Of a stretch of DNA of 64,000 nucleotides, positions 41,162 to 49,321 are shown in pieces. The stretch is from Streptomyces sp. NBC_01381. GTDB lineage: Bacteria; Actinomycetota; Actinomycetes; Streptomycetales; Streptomycetaceae. How positions within the stretch are numbered: position 1 is the first letter of the stretch; each line of letters starts with the position of its first letter. Position numbers and translations under genes: made by a program. The stretch covers positions 124,001 through 188,000 of the forward strand of contig NZ_JAPEPI010000002.1 in the NCBI RefSeq assembly GCF_026340305.1. Reading direction: 5' to 3'. The notes beneath the pieces were generated by a model, which worked only from the letters and a program-made list of their open reading frames with translations, searched no databases and was not told the origin of the DNA.

Positions 41162-41917
41162 TCACACCGGAAGCCGCCGGAACACCGTTCGTGGCACATG
41201 CCGCAGCGCCGACATGACCACCCGCAGCGCCCCGGGCACCCACACCGTCTCCGAGCGCCGGCGCAGGCCCGTCTCGATGGCTTCGGCGACCGCCTCCGGA
41301 GTGGTCGCCATCGGGGCCTCCTCCAGGCCCGCCGTCATCTTCGAACGTACGAAGCCGGGGCGTACGACCATGACGTGCACGCCCGTCCCGTGCAGCGCGT
41401 CTCCCAGGCCCTGGGCGAAGGCGTCGAGGCCGGCCTTGCTCGATCCGTAGATGAAGTTGGAGCGCCGCGCCCGCTCGCCCGCGACGGACGAGAGGACCAC
41501 CAGGGAGCCGTGCCCCTGGGACTGCAGCGCCCGCGCGCACACCAGGCCCGCGGAGACCGCCCCGGTGTAGTTCGTCTGCGCGACACGCACCGCAGACAGC
41601 GGCTCGTCCTCGTCGCGTGCCTGGTCGCCGAGGATGCCGAACGCGAGCAGGACCATGTCGATGTCGCCCTCGGTGAAGATCTTCCCGAGGGTGTTCTCGT
41701 GGGACTCGGAGTCGAGCGCGTCGAAGGCGACGGTGCGGACGTCCGCACCCATGTCGCGCAGGCCCGCCGCGGCCTTCTCGAGGCCCGGGGACGGCCGCCC
41801 GGCCAGCCACACCGTGCGGGTGCGCCGCGCGACCAGACGGCGGGCGGTGGCGAGTCCGATCTCGGAGGTGCCGCCGAGCACGAGCAGCGACTGGGGGGTG
41901 CCGAAGGCGTCCTTCAT
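41162..41917 (-). CDS. dprE2: DprE2-like decaprenylphosphoryl-2-keto-ribose reductase (SDR)
   Basis: A 251-residue short-chain dehydrogenase. The cofactor loop is VLGGTSEIGLAT, the mid-chain motif is LLAFGILGD (in place of NNAG), and the active-site set is SSVAGERARRSNFIYGSSKAG (Ser, Tyr, Lys). These variants are those of mycobacterial DprE2 (Rv3791), which reduces the 2-keto intermediate to decaprenylphosphoryl-arabinose. The oxidase partner DprE1 is 20 bases upstream in the same direction. The natural lipid in this organism is unverified. Confidence 0.87.
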   Translation of the reverse strand: MKDAFGTPQSLLVLGGTSEIGLATARRLVARRTRTVWLAGRPSPGLEKAAAGLRDMGADVRTVAFDALDSESHENTLGKIFTEGDIDMVLLAFGILGDQARDEDEPLSAVRVAQTNYTGAVSAGLVCARALQSQGHGSLVVLSSVAGERARRSNFIYGSSKAGLDAFAQGLGDALHGTGVHVMVVRPGFVRSKMTAGLEEAPMATTPEAVAEAIETGLRRRSETVWVPGALRVVMSALRHVPRTVFRRLPV

Positions 41918-41937
41918 GGGACCAACTCCTGGAGGTG

Positions 41938-43338
41938 CTAGAGGGCGAGGCGGCGTGAGAGGTCCGAGCGGAACAGGCCGCGCGGGTCGAGATCGGCCCG
42001 CAGCGCGCGGAAGTCGTCGAGCCGCGGATACATCGCGGCGAGCATCTCGGGCCGCAGGCGGGAGTCCTTGGCCAGGTAGACGCGGCCGTCGGACGTGGCC
42101 ACTTCCTCGTCCAGTTCGTCGAGGAAGGCGCCGAGGCCCGGCAGGTTCGCCGGGATGTCCAGGGCCAGCGTCCAGCCGGGCATCGGGAAGGAGAGCCAGC
42201 CCGGATCGCCCTCTCCGAAGCGCTTGAGTACGGCGAGGAAGGACGGGCAGCCGCGCTCCGAGATGCGCCGCACGATGCGTCGAAGGGCTTCTTCCTTGCC
42301 GTGTCCGACGACGAATTGGTACTGCACGAAACCGCTGCGTCCGTAGACGCGGTTCCAGTGCGGGACGCCGTCCAGGGGGTGGAAGAACGTGGAGATCTTC
42401 TGGAGCTCGCCCACGCGGGAGCGGGGCGCCTTGCGGTACCAGAGCTCGTTGAAGAGGCCCACCGACTTCCGGCCGAGGAGCCCTTCGGGCAGGAAGCGCG
42501 GGGCGGGCGGCAGTTGGCCGGGGCGGAACGTCAGCGGGGCTCTACGCGCGCGTGCCGGAAGGGCGTCCAGGGGAGCGTGGTCGCCGCGCGTGAGCACCGA
42601 GCGGCCCATCGCCTTCCCGCGCGCGAGGAGGTCGATCCAGGCGACCGAGTAGCGGTAGCGGTGGTCGGTGGCGGCGAGGCGGGCCATCAAGTCGTCCAGG
42701 TCGGCGGCGCGTTCCGTGTCCACCGTCATCAAGGAGGTCTCGACCGGCTGCAGTTGGATGGTGGCCGCGAGGATCACGCCGGTCAGGCCCATGCCGCCCG
42801 CCGTCGCGTCGAACAGGGCGGTGCCGCGCTCGAAGGACCGCACCGTCCCGTCGGCGGTGAGCAGCTCGATGGCGTTGACATGGCGCGAGAACGAACCGGA
42901 GCCGTGGTGGTTCTTGCCGTGGATGTCCGCGCCGATCGCGCCTCCGACCGTCACGTACCGGGTCCCCGGGGTCACCGGCACGAACCAGCCGAGCGGGAGC
43001 AGGACTTCCATCAGGCGGTGCAGCGAGACGCCGGCGTCGCACAGGACGGTGCCCGCGTCGGCGTCGATGGCGTGCACACGGTCCATGCCGGTCATGTCGA
43101 TGACCGCGCCGCCCGCGTTCTGCGCGGCGTCCCCGTAGGCCCGTCCCAGGCCCCTGGCGATGCCGCCGCGCTCGTCGCACGCGCGGAGGGCCGCGGCGGC
43201 CTCCTCGGGCGAACGGGGGCGGATCAGCCGGGCGGTGGTGGGGGCGGTGCGCCCCCAGCCGGACACGGACACAGCCTCGGACGTCGTCACGGAAGCGGAT
43301 GCGGAGTCGGCAGGCATGGGAGCGACCGTATCGCCCAT
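41938..43338 (-). CDS. dprE1: DprE1-like FAD-dependent decaprenylphosphoryl-ribose 2'-oxidase
   Basis: A 466-residue VAO-type flavoprotein. FAD-contacting parts are GLGRAYGDAAQN, GGAIGADIHGKNHHGSGSF and GMGLTGVI. The C-terminal part includes FPMPGWTLALDIPANLP and VYLAKDSRL (the catalytic lysine). Together with DprE2 it would epimerise polyprenylphosphoryl-ribose to arabinose. The position of the benzothiazinone-target cysteine of M. tuberculosis (Cys387, GWNICVDFP) is alanine here (Ala392). The start lies inside the palindrome CCCATGCATGGG; an internal ATG seven codons on is an alternative. Confidence 0.9.
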   Translation of the reverse strand: MGDTVAPMPADSASASVTTSEAVSVSGWGRTAPTTARLIRPRSPEEAAAALRACDERGGIARGLGRAYGDAAQNAGGAVIDMTGMDRVHAIDADAGTVLCDAGVSLHRLMEVLLPLGWFVPVTPGTRYVTVGGAIGADIHGKNHHGSGSFSRHVNAIELLTADGTVRSFERGTALFDATAGGMGLTGVILAATIQLQPVETSLMTVDTERAADLDDLMARLAATDHRYRYSVAWIDLLARGKAMGRSVLTRGDHAPLDALPARARRAPLTFRPGQLPPAPRFLPEGLLGRKSVGLFNELWYRKAPRSRVGELQKISTFFHPLDGVPHWNRVYGRSGFVQYQFVVGHGKEEALRRIVRRISERGCPSFLAVLKRFGEGDPGWLSFPMPGWTLALDIPANLPGLGAFLDELDEEVATSDGRVYLAKDSRLRPEMLAAMYPRLDDFRALRADLDPRGLFRSDLSRRLAL

Positions 43339-43421
43339 GCATGGGTAGTTTGTCCTGAATCATCCGAGCTCTCACCGAAATGGGTGATTGATGGAGTGTC
43401 GTCCGATATTTACGTAAATAT
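43334..43421. promoter_or_regulatory. Palindromes between dprE1 and the PAP2 gene
   Basis: Three inverted repeats lie in the divergent spacer: CCCATGCATGGG (43334-43345) over the dprE1 start, TCACC-N6-GGTGA (43372-43387), and the perfect 16-bp ATATTTACGTAAATAT (43406-43421). The last is strikingly AT-rich for this genome and looks like a repressor operator serving one or both directions. Confidence 0.6.
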
Positions 43422-43482
43422 TGAGAGGTCGCCTAGAAGAGTCGGGAGCCGCGGTTCCTGGAGTCCTCGGAGTCCACGGACC

Positions 43483-43509
43483 CCCTGAAGTCCCTGAAGT
43501 CCCTGAAGT
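43483..43509 (+). repeat. Three 9-bp repeats before the PAP2 gene
   Basis: CCCTGAAGT is repeated three times directly before the GGAAAAGGAGG ribosome site of the phosphatase gene. It is part of the mRNA leader. Confidence 0.85.
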
Positions 43510-43528
43510 CCCCGGAAAAGGAGGCCAC

Positions 43529-44050
43529 ATGCACGGCATCGACCACCGGCTGCTGTCGGCCCTGCGCGACTGCGGCTCCGACAGGCGCGTGGCCGCGGCC
43601 GCGCGCTCTCTCTCCTGGACCGGCGAGCACGGCGCGCTCTGGCTCGTCGCGGGCCTGGCGGGCGCCGCGGTCGACCGCGAGCGGCGCGGCGCGTGGCTGC
43701 GCGGCACAGCGCTCACCGCGGCGGCCCACCTGGCCAGCATGGGCGTCAAACGGGTCGTACGACGCCCGCGGCCCGGCGCGGACACCGGAGCCGAGCCCCT
43801 CGTCAGGACCGCGGGACGGCACTCCTTCCCCAGCTCGCACGCCACTTCGGCCGCCGCAGCGACCGTCGCGTACGGCGCGCTGAGCCCCGCGGGCGCCCGC
43901 ATCGTGGCGCCGGTCGCCGCCGCGATGTGCGTCTCCCGGATGGTCGTCGGCGTCCACTACCCGAGCGACGTGGCCGCAGGCGCGGCCCTGGGCGCCCTCA
44001 CCGCGCGCGTGGGCGCCGCCTGGATGAACGGGGGCCGCAGCGATGGCTGA
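43529..44050 (+). CDS. PAP2-family phosphatase, likely polyprenylphosphoryl-ribose-5-phosphate phosphatase
   Basis: A 173-residue phosphatase with the three PAP2 signatures in order: KRVVRRPRP, FPSSHATS and SRMVVGVHYPSD. Several short hydrophobic segments suit a membrane enzyme. By position next to a UbiA prenyltransferase and dprE1/dprE2 it matches Rv3807c, proposed to dephosphorylate decaprenylphosphoryl-5-phosphoribose. GGAGGCCAC before the ATG fixes the start. The next gene starts before its stop (eight-base overlap). Confidence 0.85.
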   Translation: MHGIDHRLLSALRDCGSDRRVAAAARSLSWTGEHGALWLVAGLAGAAVDRERRGAWLRGTALTAAAHLASMGVKRVVRRPRPGADTGAEPLVRTAGRHSFPSSHATSAAAATVAYGALSPAGARIVAPVAAAMCVSRMVVGVHYPSDVAAGAALGALTARVGAAWMNGGRSDG

Positions 44051-44996
44051 GCGCGCCGCCCTGCTCGAACGCCCCGGCCCGCCCCAGCCGTCGGGCCCCC
44101 GTCCGCTCGCCCTGCCACTGGGCCTCCTGAAGACCGCGCGCCCCCGCCAGTGGGTCAAGAACGTCCTGGTCGTCGCGGCCCCCGCCGCGGCGGGGGAGCT
44201 CTTCTCGCGCCACTCGCTCAGCCAACTCGCCATCGTCTTCGCGCTGTTCACGGCCGCCGCGTCCGCCGTCTACCTCATCAACGACGCGCGCGACGCCGAC
44301 GCCGACCGCGCCCACCCCACCAAGTGCCGCAGACCGGTCGCGGCCGGGCAGGTCCCGGTGCCCGTCGCGTACGCGGTCGGGGGACTGCTCGCCGTCCTCG
44401 CGCCCACGGCCGCCGCCGCGCTCTGCACACCGCTGACCGCGGCGCTGCTCGCCGCCTACGTAGTGATGCAACTCGCCTACTGCGTCAGCCTCAAGCACGT
44501 ACTCGTCGTCGATCTCGCCGTCGTCACCACGGGCTTCCTGATGCGCGCCATGATCGGAGGGCTCGCCCTCGGCATCCCGCTCTCGCGCTGGTTCCTCATC
44601 ACGACCGGCTTCGGCGCGCTCTTCATGGTCTCCGCCAAGCGCTATTCCGAAGCCGTCCAGATGTCGGGCGGCGCCGAGAAACTGGGCGCCACGCGCGCGT
44701 TGCTCACCGAATACACCACCGGGTACCTGCGCTTCGTGTGGCAGCTGGCCGCCGGGGTCGCCGTCCTCGCGTACTGCCTGTGGGCCATGGAGAGCGGCGG
44801 CACGGCCAACGGCAGCCTGCTGCCCTGGCGGCAGCTGTCGATGGCCGCCTTCGTCCTCGCGGTCCTGCGGTACGCCGTGTTCGCCGACCGGGGCACCGCG
44901 GGCGAGCCCGAGGACGTCGTCCTGCGCGACCGTGCGCTCGCCGTCATCGGCGTGGTGTGGCTGGCGATGTACGGACTCGCGGTCGCCGACTGGTGA
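44043..44996 (+). CDS. ubiA: UbiA-family prenyltransferase, likely polyprenyl-phosphate phosphoribosyltransferase
   Basis: A 317-residue membrane enzyme with about eight to nine hydrophobic segments. The first acidic motif is YLINDARDADADRAHP (N-D-x2-D-x3-D), and the protein opens with LKTARPRQWVKNVLVVAAP, the signature of decaprenyl-phosphate phosphoribosyltransferases (Rv3806c type). A second polar site appears in AKRYSEAVQMSGG. It would attach 5-phosphoribose from PRPP to a polyprenyl phosphate, the first step of the arabinose-donor route. Its stop overlaps the next start (GTGA). Confidence 0.88.
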   Translation: MAERAALLERPGPPQPSGPRPLALPLGLLKTARPRQWVKNVLVVAAPAAAGELFSRHSLSQLAIVFALFTAAASAVYLINDARDADADRAHPTKCRRPVAAGQVPVPVAYAVGGLLAVLAPTAAAALCTPLTAALLAAYVVMQLAYCVSLKHVLVVDLAVVTTGFLMRAMIGGLALGIPLSRWFLITTGFGALFMVSAKRYSEAVQMSGGAEKLGATRALLTEYTTGYLRFVWQLAAGVAVLAYCLWAMESGGTANGSLLPWRQLSMAAFVLAVLRYAVFADRGTAGEPEDVVLRDRALAVIGVVWLAMYGLAVADW

Positions 44997-45454
44997 GCGT
45001 GGTGCGCGCCCTCAGAGGGCGGCTGCGGGCCATGGGGCCCGAACTGCTCGGCTTCGCCGCCGCCGGGATCTGCGCGTACGCCGTCGACCTCGGCCTCTTC
45101 ATCTGGCTGCGCGGCCCCGTCGGCCTCGACCCGCTGACCGCCAAGGCGCTGTCCTTCGTGGCCGGTTGTACCGTCGCGTACGCGGGCAACGCGCTCGGCA
45201 CCTATCGGGGCGAGCGGGCCAGGGTGTCGCGCCTGCGCCAGTACGGGATCTTCTTCGCCGTCAACATCGCGGGCGCCCTGGTGCAGTTGCTCTGCATCGC
45301 CGTGTCCCACTACGGCCTCGGCCTCACCTCACAGCGCGCGGACACCGTCTCCGGAGCCGGAATCGGTATGGCACTCGCCACTGTTCTGCGTTTCTGGGGT
45401 ACCCGGACCTTGGTCTTCCGCACAGCGGGCAGGGAGGCATCATGGACTGGCTGA
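44993..45454 (+). CDS. GtrA-family membrane protein
   Basis: A 153-residue protein with four hydrophobic segments and the family start ELLGFAAAGICAYAVDLGLF. GtrA proteins are small membrane partners of polyprenyl-linked sugar transfer. The mycobacterial homologue Rv3789 lies beside dprE1 and was linked to the arabinose-donor pathway. Position after the UbiA gene with a four-base overlap supports the same role here. The GTG start is fixed by that overlap, though two further GTG codons follow. Confidence 0.82.
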   Translation: MSVVRALRGRLRAMGPELLGFAAAGICAYAVDLGLFIWLRGPVGLDPLTAKALSFVAGCTVAYAGNALGTYRGERARVSRLRQYGIFFAVNIAGALVQLLCIAVSHYGLGLTSQRADTVSGAGIGMALATVLRFWGTRTLVFRTAGREASWTG

Positions 45455-46422
45455 AAAAGCTCCCCGGAATCGGGCCCCTGGTGGAGCGCGCGATGCGCAC
45501 GCACGCGTGGAGCGCGTACGAGCGGCTCGACAGCGTGCACTGGACCCGCCTCGCGGCCGCGATGACGTTCATCAGCTTCCTTGCGCTCTTCCCGCTGATC
45601 ACCGTCGCCGCCGCGATCGCCGCCGCGACGCTCTCCAAGAGCCGGCAGCAGAAGCTCGAGGACAAGCTCACCGAGCAGGTCCCCGGCATCTCCGACCAGC
45701 TGAACCTGAACGCCCTGGTCGACAACGCGGGCACCATCGGACTCGTCGCGGGCGCCGTGCTGCTCTTCACCGGCATCGGTTGGGTGGGCTCGATAAGAGA
45801 GTGTCTGCGGGCCGTCTGGGAGCTGGAGGACGAGGACGAGAACCCCGTCCTGCGCAAGCTCAAGGACGCCGGCGTACTCATCGGGCTCGGGGGCGCCGGG
45901 CTCGCCTCCGTCGCCGCCTCGACCCTCGCGTCGACCGCCGTCGGCTGGAGCGCCGACCTCGTGGGCGTCTCCCGGGACGGCTGGGGCGGCGTGCTGCTCC
46001 AGTGGGCAGCGTTCGCCATCGCCGTCCTCGCGGACTTCCTGCTCCTGCTGTACGTCCTGACGCTGCTGCCCGGCGTCCAGCCGCCGCGCCGGCTGCTGAT
46101 CACCGCGGGGCTGATGGGCGCCGCCGGGTTCGAGCTGCTCAAGCTGCTGCTCGGCGGCTACATGAAGGGCGTCGCCGCGCGGAGCATGTACGGCGCCTTC
46201 GGCGTGCCCGTCGCCCTGCTCCTGTGGATCAACTTCACCGCGAAACTCCTGCTGTTCTGCGCCGCCTGGACGGCGACGCGGAAGCAGGGACGTACAGAAG
46301 AAGAGCCAGAGGAAGAGCCGGCAGAAGGCGACCGGGGCGCCCCGAACGACGAGGCGCCCTCCGGAGGCGTCAGCGACGGCCCTTCCGGCGCACCAGGTCC
46401 GGCAGCGGCAGCCGGCGGCTGA
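45442..46422 (+). CDS. YihY/BrkB-family inner membrane protein
   Basis: A 326-residue protein with about six membrane segments. The family opening AAAMTFISFLALFPLITVAAA is clear, as are GWVGSIRECLRAVWELEDEDENP and YGAFGVPVALLLWINFTAKLLL. An acidic tail (TEEEPEEEPAEGD) closes it. The function is unknown; earlier claims that family members are RNase BN are not accepted. The AGGGAGGC site and a 13-base overlap with the GtrA gene indicate the same operon. Its 3' end overlaps the convergent dacA gene by 53 bases. Confidence 0.85.
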   Translation: MDWLKKLPGIGPLVERAMRTHAWSAYERLDSVHWTRLAAAMTFISFLALFPLITVAAAIAAATLSKSRQQKLEDKLTEQVPGISDQLNLNALVDNAGTIGLVAGAVLLFTGIGWVGSIRECLRAVWELEDEDENPVLRKLKDAGVLIGLGGAGLASVAASTLASTAVGWSADLVGVSRDGWGGVLLQWAAFAIAVLADFLLLLYVLTLLPGVQPPRRLLITAGLMGAAGFELLKLLLGGYMKGVAARSMYGAFGVPVALLLWINFTAKLLLFCAAWTATRKQGRTEEEPEEEPAEGDRGAPNDEAPSGGVSDGPSGAPGPAAAAGG

Positions 46423-47632
46423 TCACGAACCACCCGGCGGCCAGGAGCACCAGCACACCGCCCACGACACCGAGCGCGACACCGACACCGCCGCCCGAGT
46501 CCTTGTCCGCGGCGTGCGCCACGTTCTTGGCCGAATCCGACTTGCCCTTGCCCGCGCCCGGAGCGCCCTTTCCGCTGCCCGTGGCGGCACCCTTCGGGGG
46601 GACCAGTTCGCCCACCGGGTCGACCTTGCCCGAGGCCTGGAAGCCCCAGTCCAGCAGGCGTTCCGTCTCCTTGTAGACGGCGTGCTGCTCCCCGGAGTCA
46701 GGGTTCATGACGGTGACGAGCAGCACCTTGCCGTCGCGCTCGGCGACGCCCGTGAAGGTGGTTCCGGCGTTCGTGGTGCTGCCGTTCTTGACGCCCGCGA
46801 TGCCCTTGTAGGGGTCGAGACCGACGTCTCCTGTAAGGAGTCGGTTGGTGTTCTGGATCTCGAAGGACTCGCGCTTCTTCTTGCCCTTGTCCTTGCCCTT
46901 CGAGACCTTCTTGGTCTCGCCGGGGAACTTGGCGGTGGCCGTCGAGCAGTACTCGCGGAAGTCCTTCTTCTGCAGACCGGAGCGGGCGAACAGGGTCAGG
47001 TCGTACGCGGAGGAGACCTGCTTGGGGGCGTCGTAGCCGTCCGGGCTGACGACGTTGGTGTCCAGGGCCTGCAGTTCCTCGGCGTGGGACTGCATGTCCT
47101 TGACGGTCTTCGCGACGCCGCCGTTCATCGACGAAAGGACGTGCACCGCGTCGTTGCCCGACCGCAGGAAGACGCCGAGCCACAGGTCGTGGACCGTGTA
47201 CGTCTCGTCCTCCTTGACGCCGACCATGCTGCTGCCCGCGCCGATGCCCGCCAGGTCGGAGAGCTCGACCTTGTGCTTCTGCGTCTTGGGGAACTTCGGC
47301 AGGACCGTGTCGGCGAAGAGCATCTTCAGGGTGCTCGCCGGGGGCAGCTTCCAGTGCGCGTTGTGCGAGGCGAGCACGTCGCCGGACTCGGCGTCCGAGA
47401 CGATCCAGGAGCGTGCCGACAGGTCCTTGGGGAGCACGGGCGCACCCGCCTTCAGGCTGACCTGGGTGCCTGCCTCGCCGAGCTTGGCGCCGCCGACCGT
47501 CGACATGGAGGAGGGCGGCTTGGGCTTCTTGTCGCCTCCTGGCTTGCCGTCCGCCAGTGCTGGCGCTGCGGTCGAGAAGGTCAACAATGCGGCGGAAGTG
47601 ACCAACAAGGCGGTCTTTTTTACGGCAGGCAC
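46370..47632 (-). CDS. dacA: D-alanyl-D-alanine carboxypeptidase
   Basis: A 420-residue penicillin-binding protein trimming the pentapeptide of peptidoglycan outside the membrane. Signal peptide: VKKTALLVTSAALL...APALA. Active-site motifs: SxxK in PPASTLKML (Ser100, Lys103), SxN in RSGND (Ser158), and KTG replaced by KNG in GVKNGST (Lys282), a variant I recall from other actinobacteria. A Gly/Lys-rich stalk and a C-terminal membrane segment with a basic tail (RRLPLPDLVRRKGRR) anchor it. The GTG start has no good ribosome site, so the N-terminus is uncertain. Confidence 0.9.
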   Translation of the reverse strand: MPAVKKTALLVTSAALLTFSTAAPALADGKPGGDKKPKPPSSMSTVGGAKLGEAGTQVSLKAGAPVLPKDLSARSWIVSDAESGDVLASHNAHWKLPPASTLKMLFADTVLPKFPKTQKHKVELSDLAGIGAGSSMVGVKEDETYTVHDLWLGVFLRSGNDAVHVLSSMNGGVAKTVKDMQSHAEELQALDTNVVSPDGYDAPKQVSSAYDLTLFARSGLQKKDFREYCSTATAKFPGETKKVSKGKDKGKKKRESFEIQNTNRLLTGDVGLDPYKGIAGVKNGSTTNAGTTFTGVAERDGKVLLVTVMNPDSGEQHAVYKETERLLDWGFQASGKVDPVGELVPPKGAATGSGKGAPGAGKGKSDSAKNVAHAADKDSGGGVGVALGVVGGVLVLLAAGWFVISRRLPLPDLVRRKGRR

Positions 47633-47741
47633 GGACGAGAACGTACAGGGCGCCGCTGTGGACGTCGCCGTCGAGGTGGCCTGTGTGTCGCGCTCCTGAC
47701 CCCGGCGGCTGTGCGGAAGGGAGGCTCGCGATACTGAACGT

Positions 47742-47981
47742 ATGAAGCTCAGCCGCCCGGTCTCCTGGTTCCTGCTCGCCTTCGGCGTGTGGAGCTGGTT
47801 CATCTGGATCACTTTCGTCAAGAACCTGTGGAAGGACGGCAGCGGGCTCGCCTTCGACGACGGCGACCCGACCGCGTACTTCTGGGTGCACCTGACGCTC
47901 GCCGTCGCCTCCTTTGTCTTGGGGACGGTGGTGGGGACCATCGGGTTGCGTGGGGTGCGGGCTCTGCGCCGTACGTCATAG
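47742..47981 (+). CDS. Small two-TM membrane protein, SCO4848-type
   Basis: A 79-residue protein with two hydrophobic segments (SWFLLAFGVWSWFIWITFV and FWVHLTLAVASFVLGTVVGTIG). I recognise it as the conserved small protein found between dacA and a metallophosphoesterase in Streptomyces (SCO4848). The function is unknown. Two bases separate it from the next start, so the two are co-translated. Confidence 0.85.
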   Translation: MKLSRPVSWFLLAFGVWSWFIWITFVKNLWKDGSGLAFDDGDPTAYFWVHLTLAVASFVLGTVVGTIGLRGVRALRRTS

Positions 47982-47983
47982 AC

Positions 47984-49294
47984 GTGATCATTCTCTTCGT
48001 ACTCATCGGCCTCGCCGTCCTCGCGGCCTTCGCCGGGCTGCAGTGGTACGCGTGGCGGCGCCTGGTGCGGGACACGACGGCGCGGCCCGGGTTCGTGCGG
48101 CGGGCCGGTGCGGTGGTCTTCACCGTGGGGCCGCTGCTGATGTTCGCCGCGGTCGCCAGTGAGCGGGCCGGTGCGCCGTTCTGGCTGCAGCAGGTGCTGG
48201 CCTGGCCGGGCTTCATGTGGATGGCCCTGTCGATCTACCTGGTCCTCGCGCTGCTCGCGGGCGAGCTCGTACGACCCGTCCTGCTGAGACTGCTGCGACG
48301 GCGACGCTCGGAAACGACTCCTACGGAGACGGCGCCTACGAAGGCCACTCCTACGAAGGCCACTCCTACGGAGAGGGCGTCTACGGAAGCCACTCCTACG
48401 GAGGACCCGGCTTCGACGGATGACGCCCCCGCCGCCTCCGCCGTGGAAGCGCCGCGGAATCCGGCCACTCCCTCGCGTCGCCTCTTCGTCTCCCGGATCG
48501 TCGGCGGCACCGCCGCGGCCGTCGCCGTCGGAACGGTCGGCTACGGAACGTACGGCGTGCTGCGCGGCCCCCGGGTGAAGCGCGTCACCGTGCCGCTGGC
48601 CAAGCTGCCGCGCGCGGCGCACGGGTTCCGGATCGCCGTGGTCAGCGACATCCACCTGGGGCCGATCCTCGGACGCGGCTTCACCCAGCGCGTGGTCGAC
48701 ACGATCAACGGCACCCAGCCCGACCTCATCGCCGTCGTCGGTGACCTCGTCGACGGCGACGTCGATGACCTCGGGCCCGCCGCGGCACCGCTGGCGCAGC
48801 TCCGGGCCCGGCACGGCAGCTACTTCGTCACCGGCAACCACGAGTACTTCTCCGGCGCGCAGCAGTGGGTCGATCACGTACGCGAACTCGGCCTGCGCCC
48901 CCTGGAGAACGCACGCGCCGAACTGCCCGCCTTTGACCTCGCGGGCGTGGACGACGTGGCGGGCGAGAGCGAGGGGCACGGGCCCGACTTCGCCAAGGCG
49001 CTCGGCGACCGCGACCGGTCACGGGCGTCCGTGCTCCTGGCCCATCAGCCGGTCGTCATCCACGACGCCGTCAAGCACGGCGTCGACCTCCAGCTCTCCG
49101 GGCACACCCACGGCGGACAGCTCTGGCCAGGCAACTTCATCGCCGACCTGGCCAATCCGACGCTTGCGGGACTTGAGCGGTACGGCGACACCCAGCTGTA
49201 TGTGACGCGCGGCGCCGGCGCGTGGGGGCCGCCGGTGCGGGTCGGGGCGCCGTCCGACATCACGGTCGTGGAACTGGCTTCCCGCCAGGCGTAA
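47984..49294 (+). CDS. Membrane-anchored metallophosphoesterase
   Basis: A 436-residue protein. Three N-terminal membrane segments are followed by a repetitive Thr/Pro/Glu/Lys linker (about 110-145), then a Tat-like patch (SRRLFVSRIVGGTAAAVAVG). The calcineurin-type phosphoesterase has metal motifs VVSDIHLGP, VVGDLVDGD, VTGNHEYF, LLAHQP and LSGHTHGGQLW, all intact. YkuE/UDP-diacylglucosamine-type relatives act on lipids or nucleotides; the substrate here is unknown. GTG lies two bases after the upstream stop. Confidence 0.88.
   Translation: MIILFVLIGLAVLAAFAGLQWYAWRRLVRDTTARPGFVRRAGAVVFTVGPLLMFAAVASERAGAPFWLQQVLAWPGFMWMALSIYLVLALLAGELVRPVLLRLLRRRRSETTPTETAPTKATPTKATPTERASTEATPTEDPASTDDAPAASAVEAPRNPATPSRRLFVSRIVGGTAAAVAVGTVGYGTYGVLRGPRVKRVTVPLAKLPRAAHGFRIAVVSDIHLGPILGRGFTQRVVDTINGTQPDLIAVVGDLVDGDVDDLGPAAAPLAQLRARHGSYFVTGNHEYFSGAQQWVDHVRELGLRPLENARAELPAFDLAGVDDVAGESEGHGPDFAKALGDRDRSRASVLLAHQPVVIHDAVKHGVDLQLSGHTHGGQLWPGNFIADLANPTLAGLERYGDTQLYVTRGAGAWGPPVRVGAPSDITVVELASRQA
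48314..48403 (+). repeat. Six 15-bp repeats in the metallophosphoesterase linker
   Basis: Units such as GCCACTCCTACGAAG and GCCACTCCTACGGAG repeat six times in frame, encoding A-T-P-T-K/E modules between the membrane segments and the catalytic domain. Confidence 0.92.
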
Positions 49295-49321
49295 TCGGCT
49301 GTTGGTTCGATTCGGTTCCCT

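Noticed and set aside
46370..48979. Fusion of dacA with a long upstream leftward frame
   Set aside because: The upstream part is antisense to the small membrane protein and the metallophosphoesterase and is His/Arg/Pro-rich; the signal peptide marks the true N-terminus.
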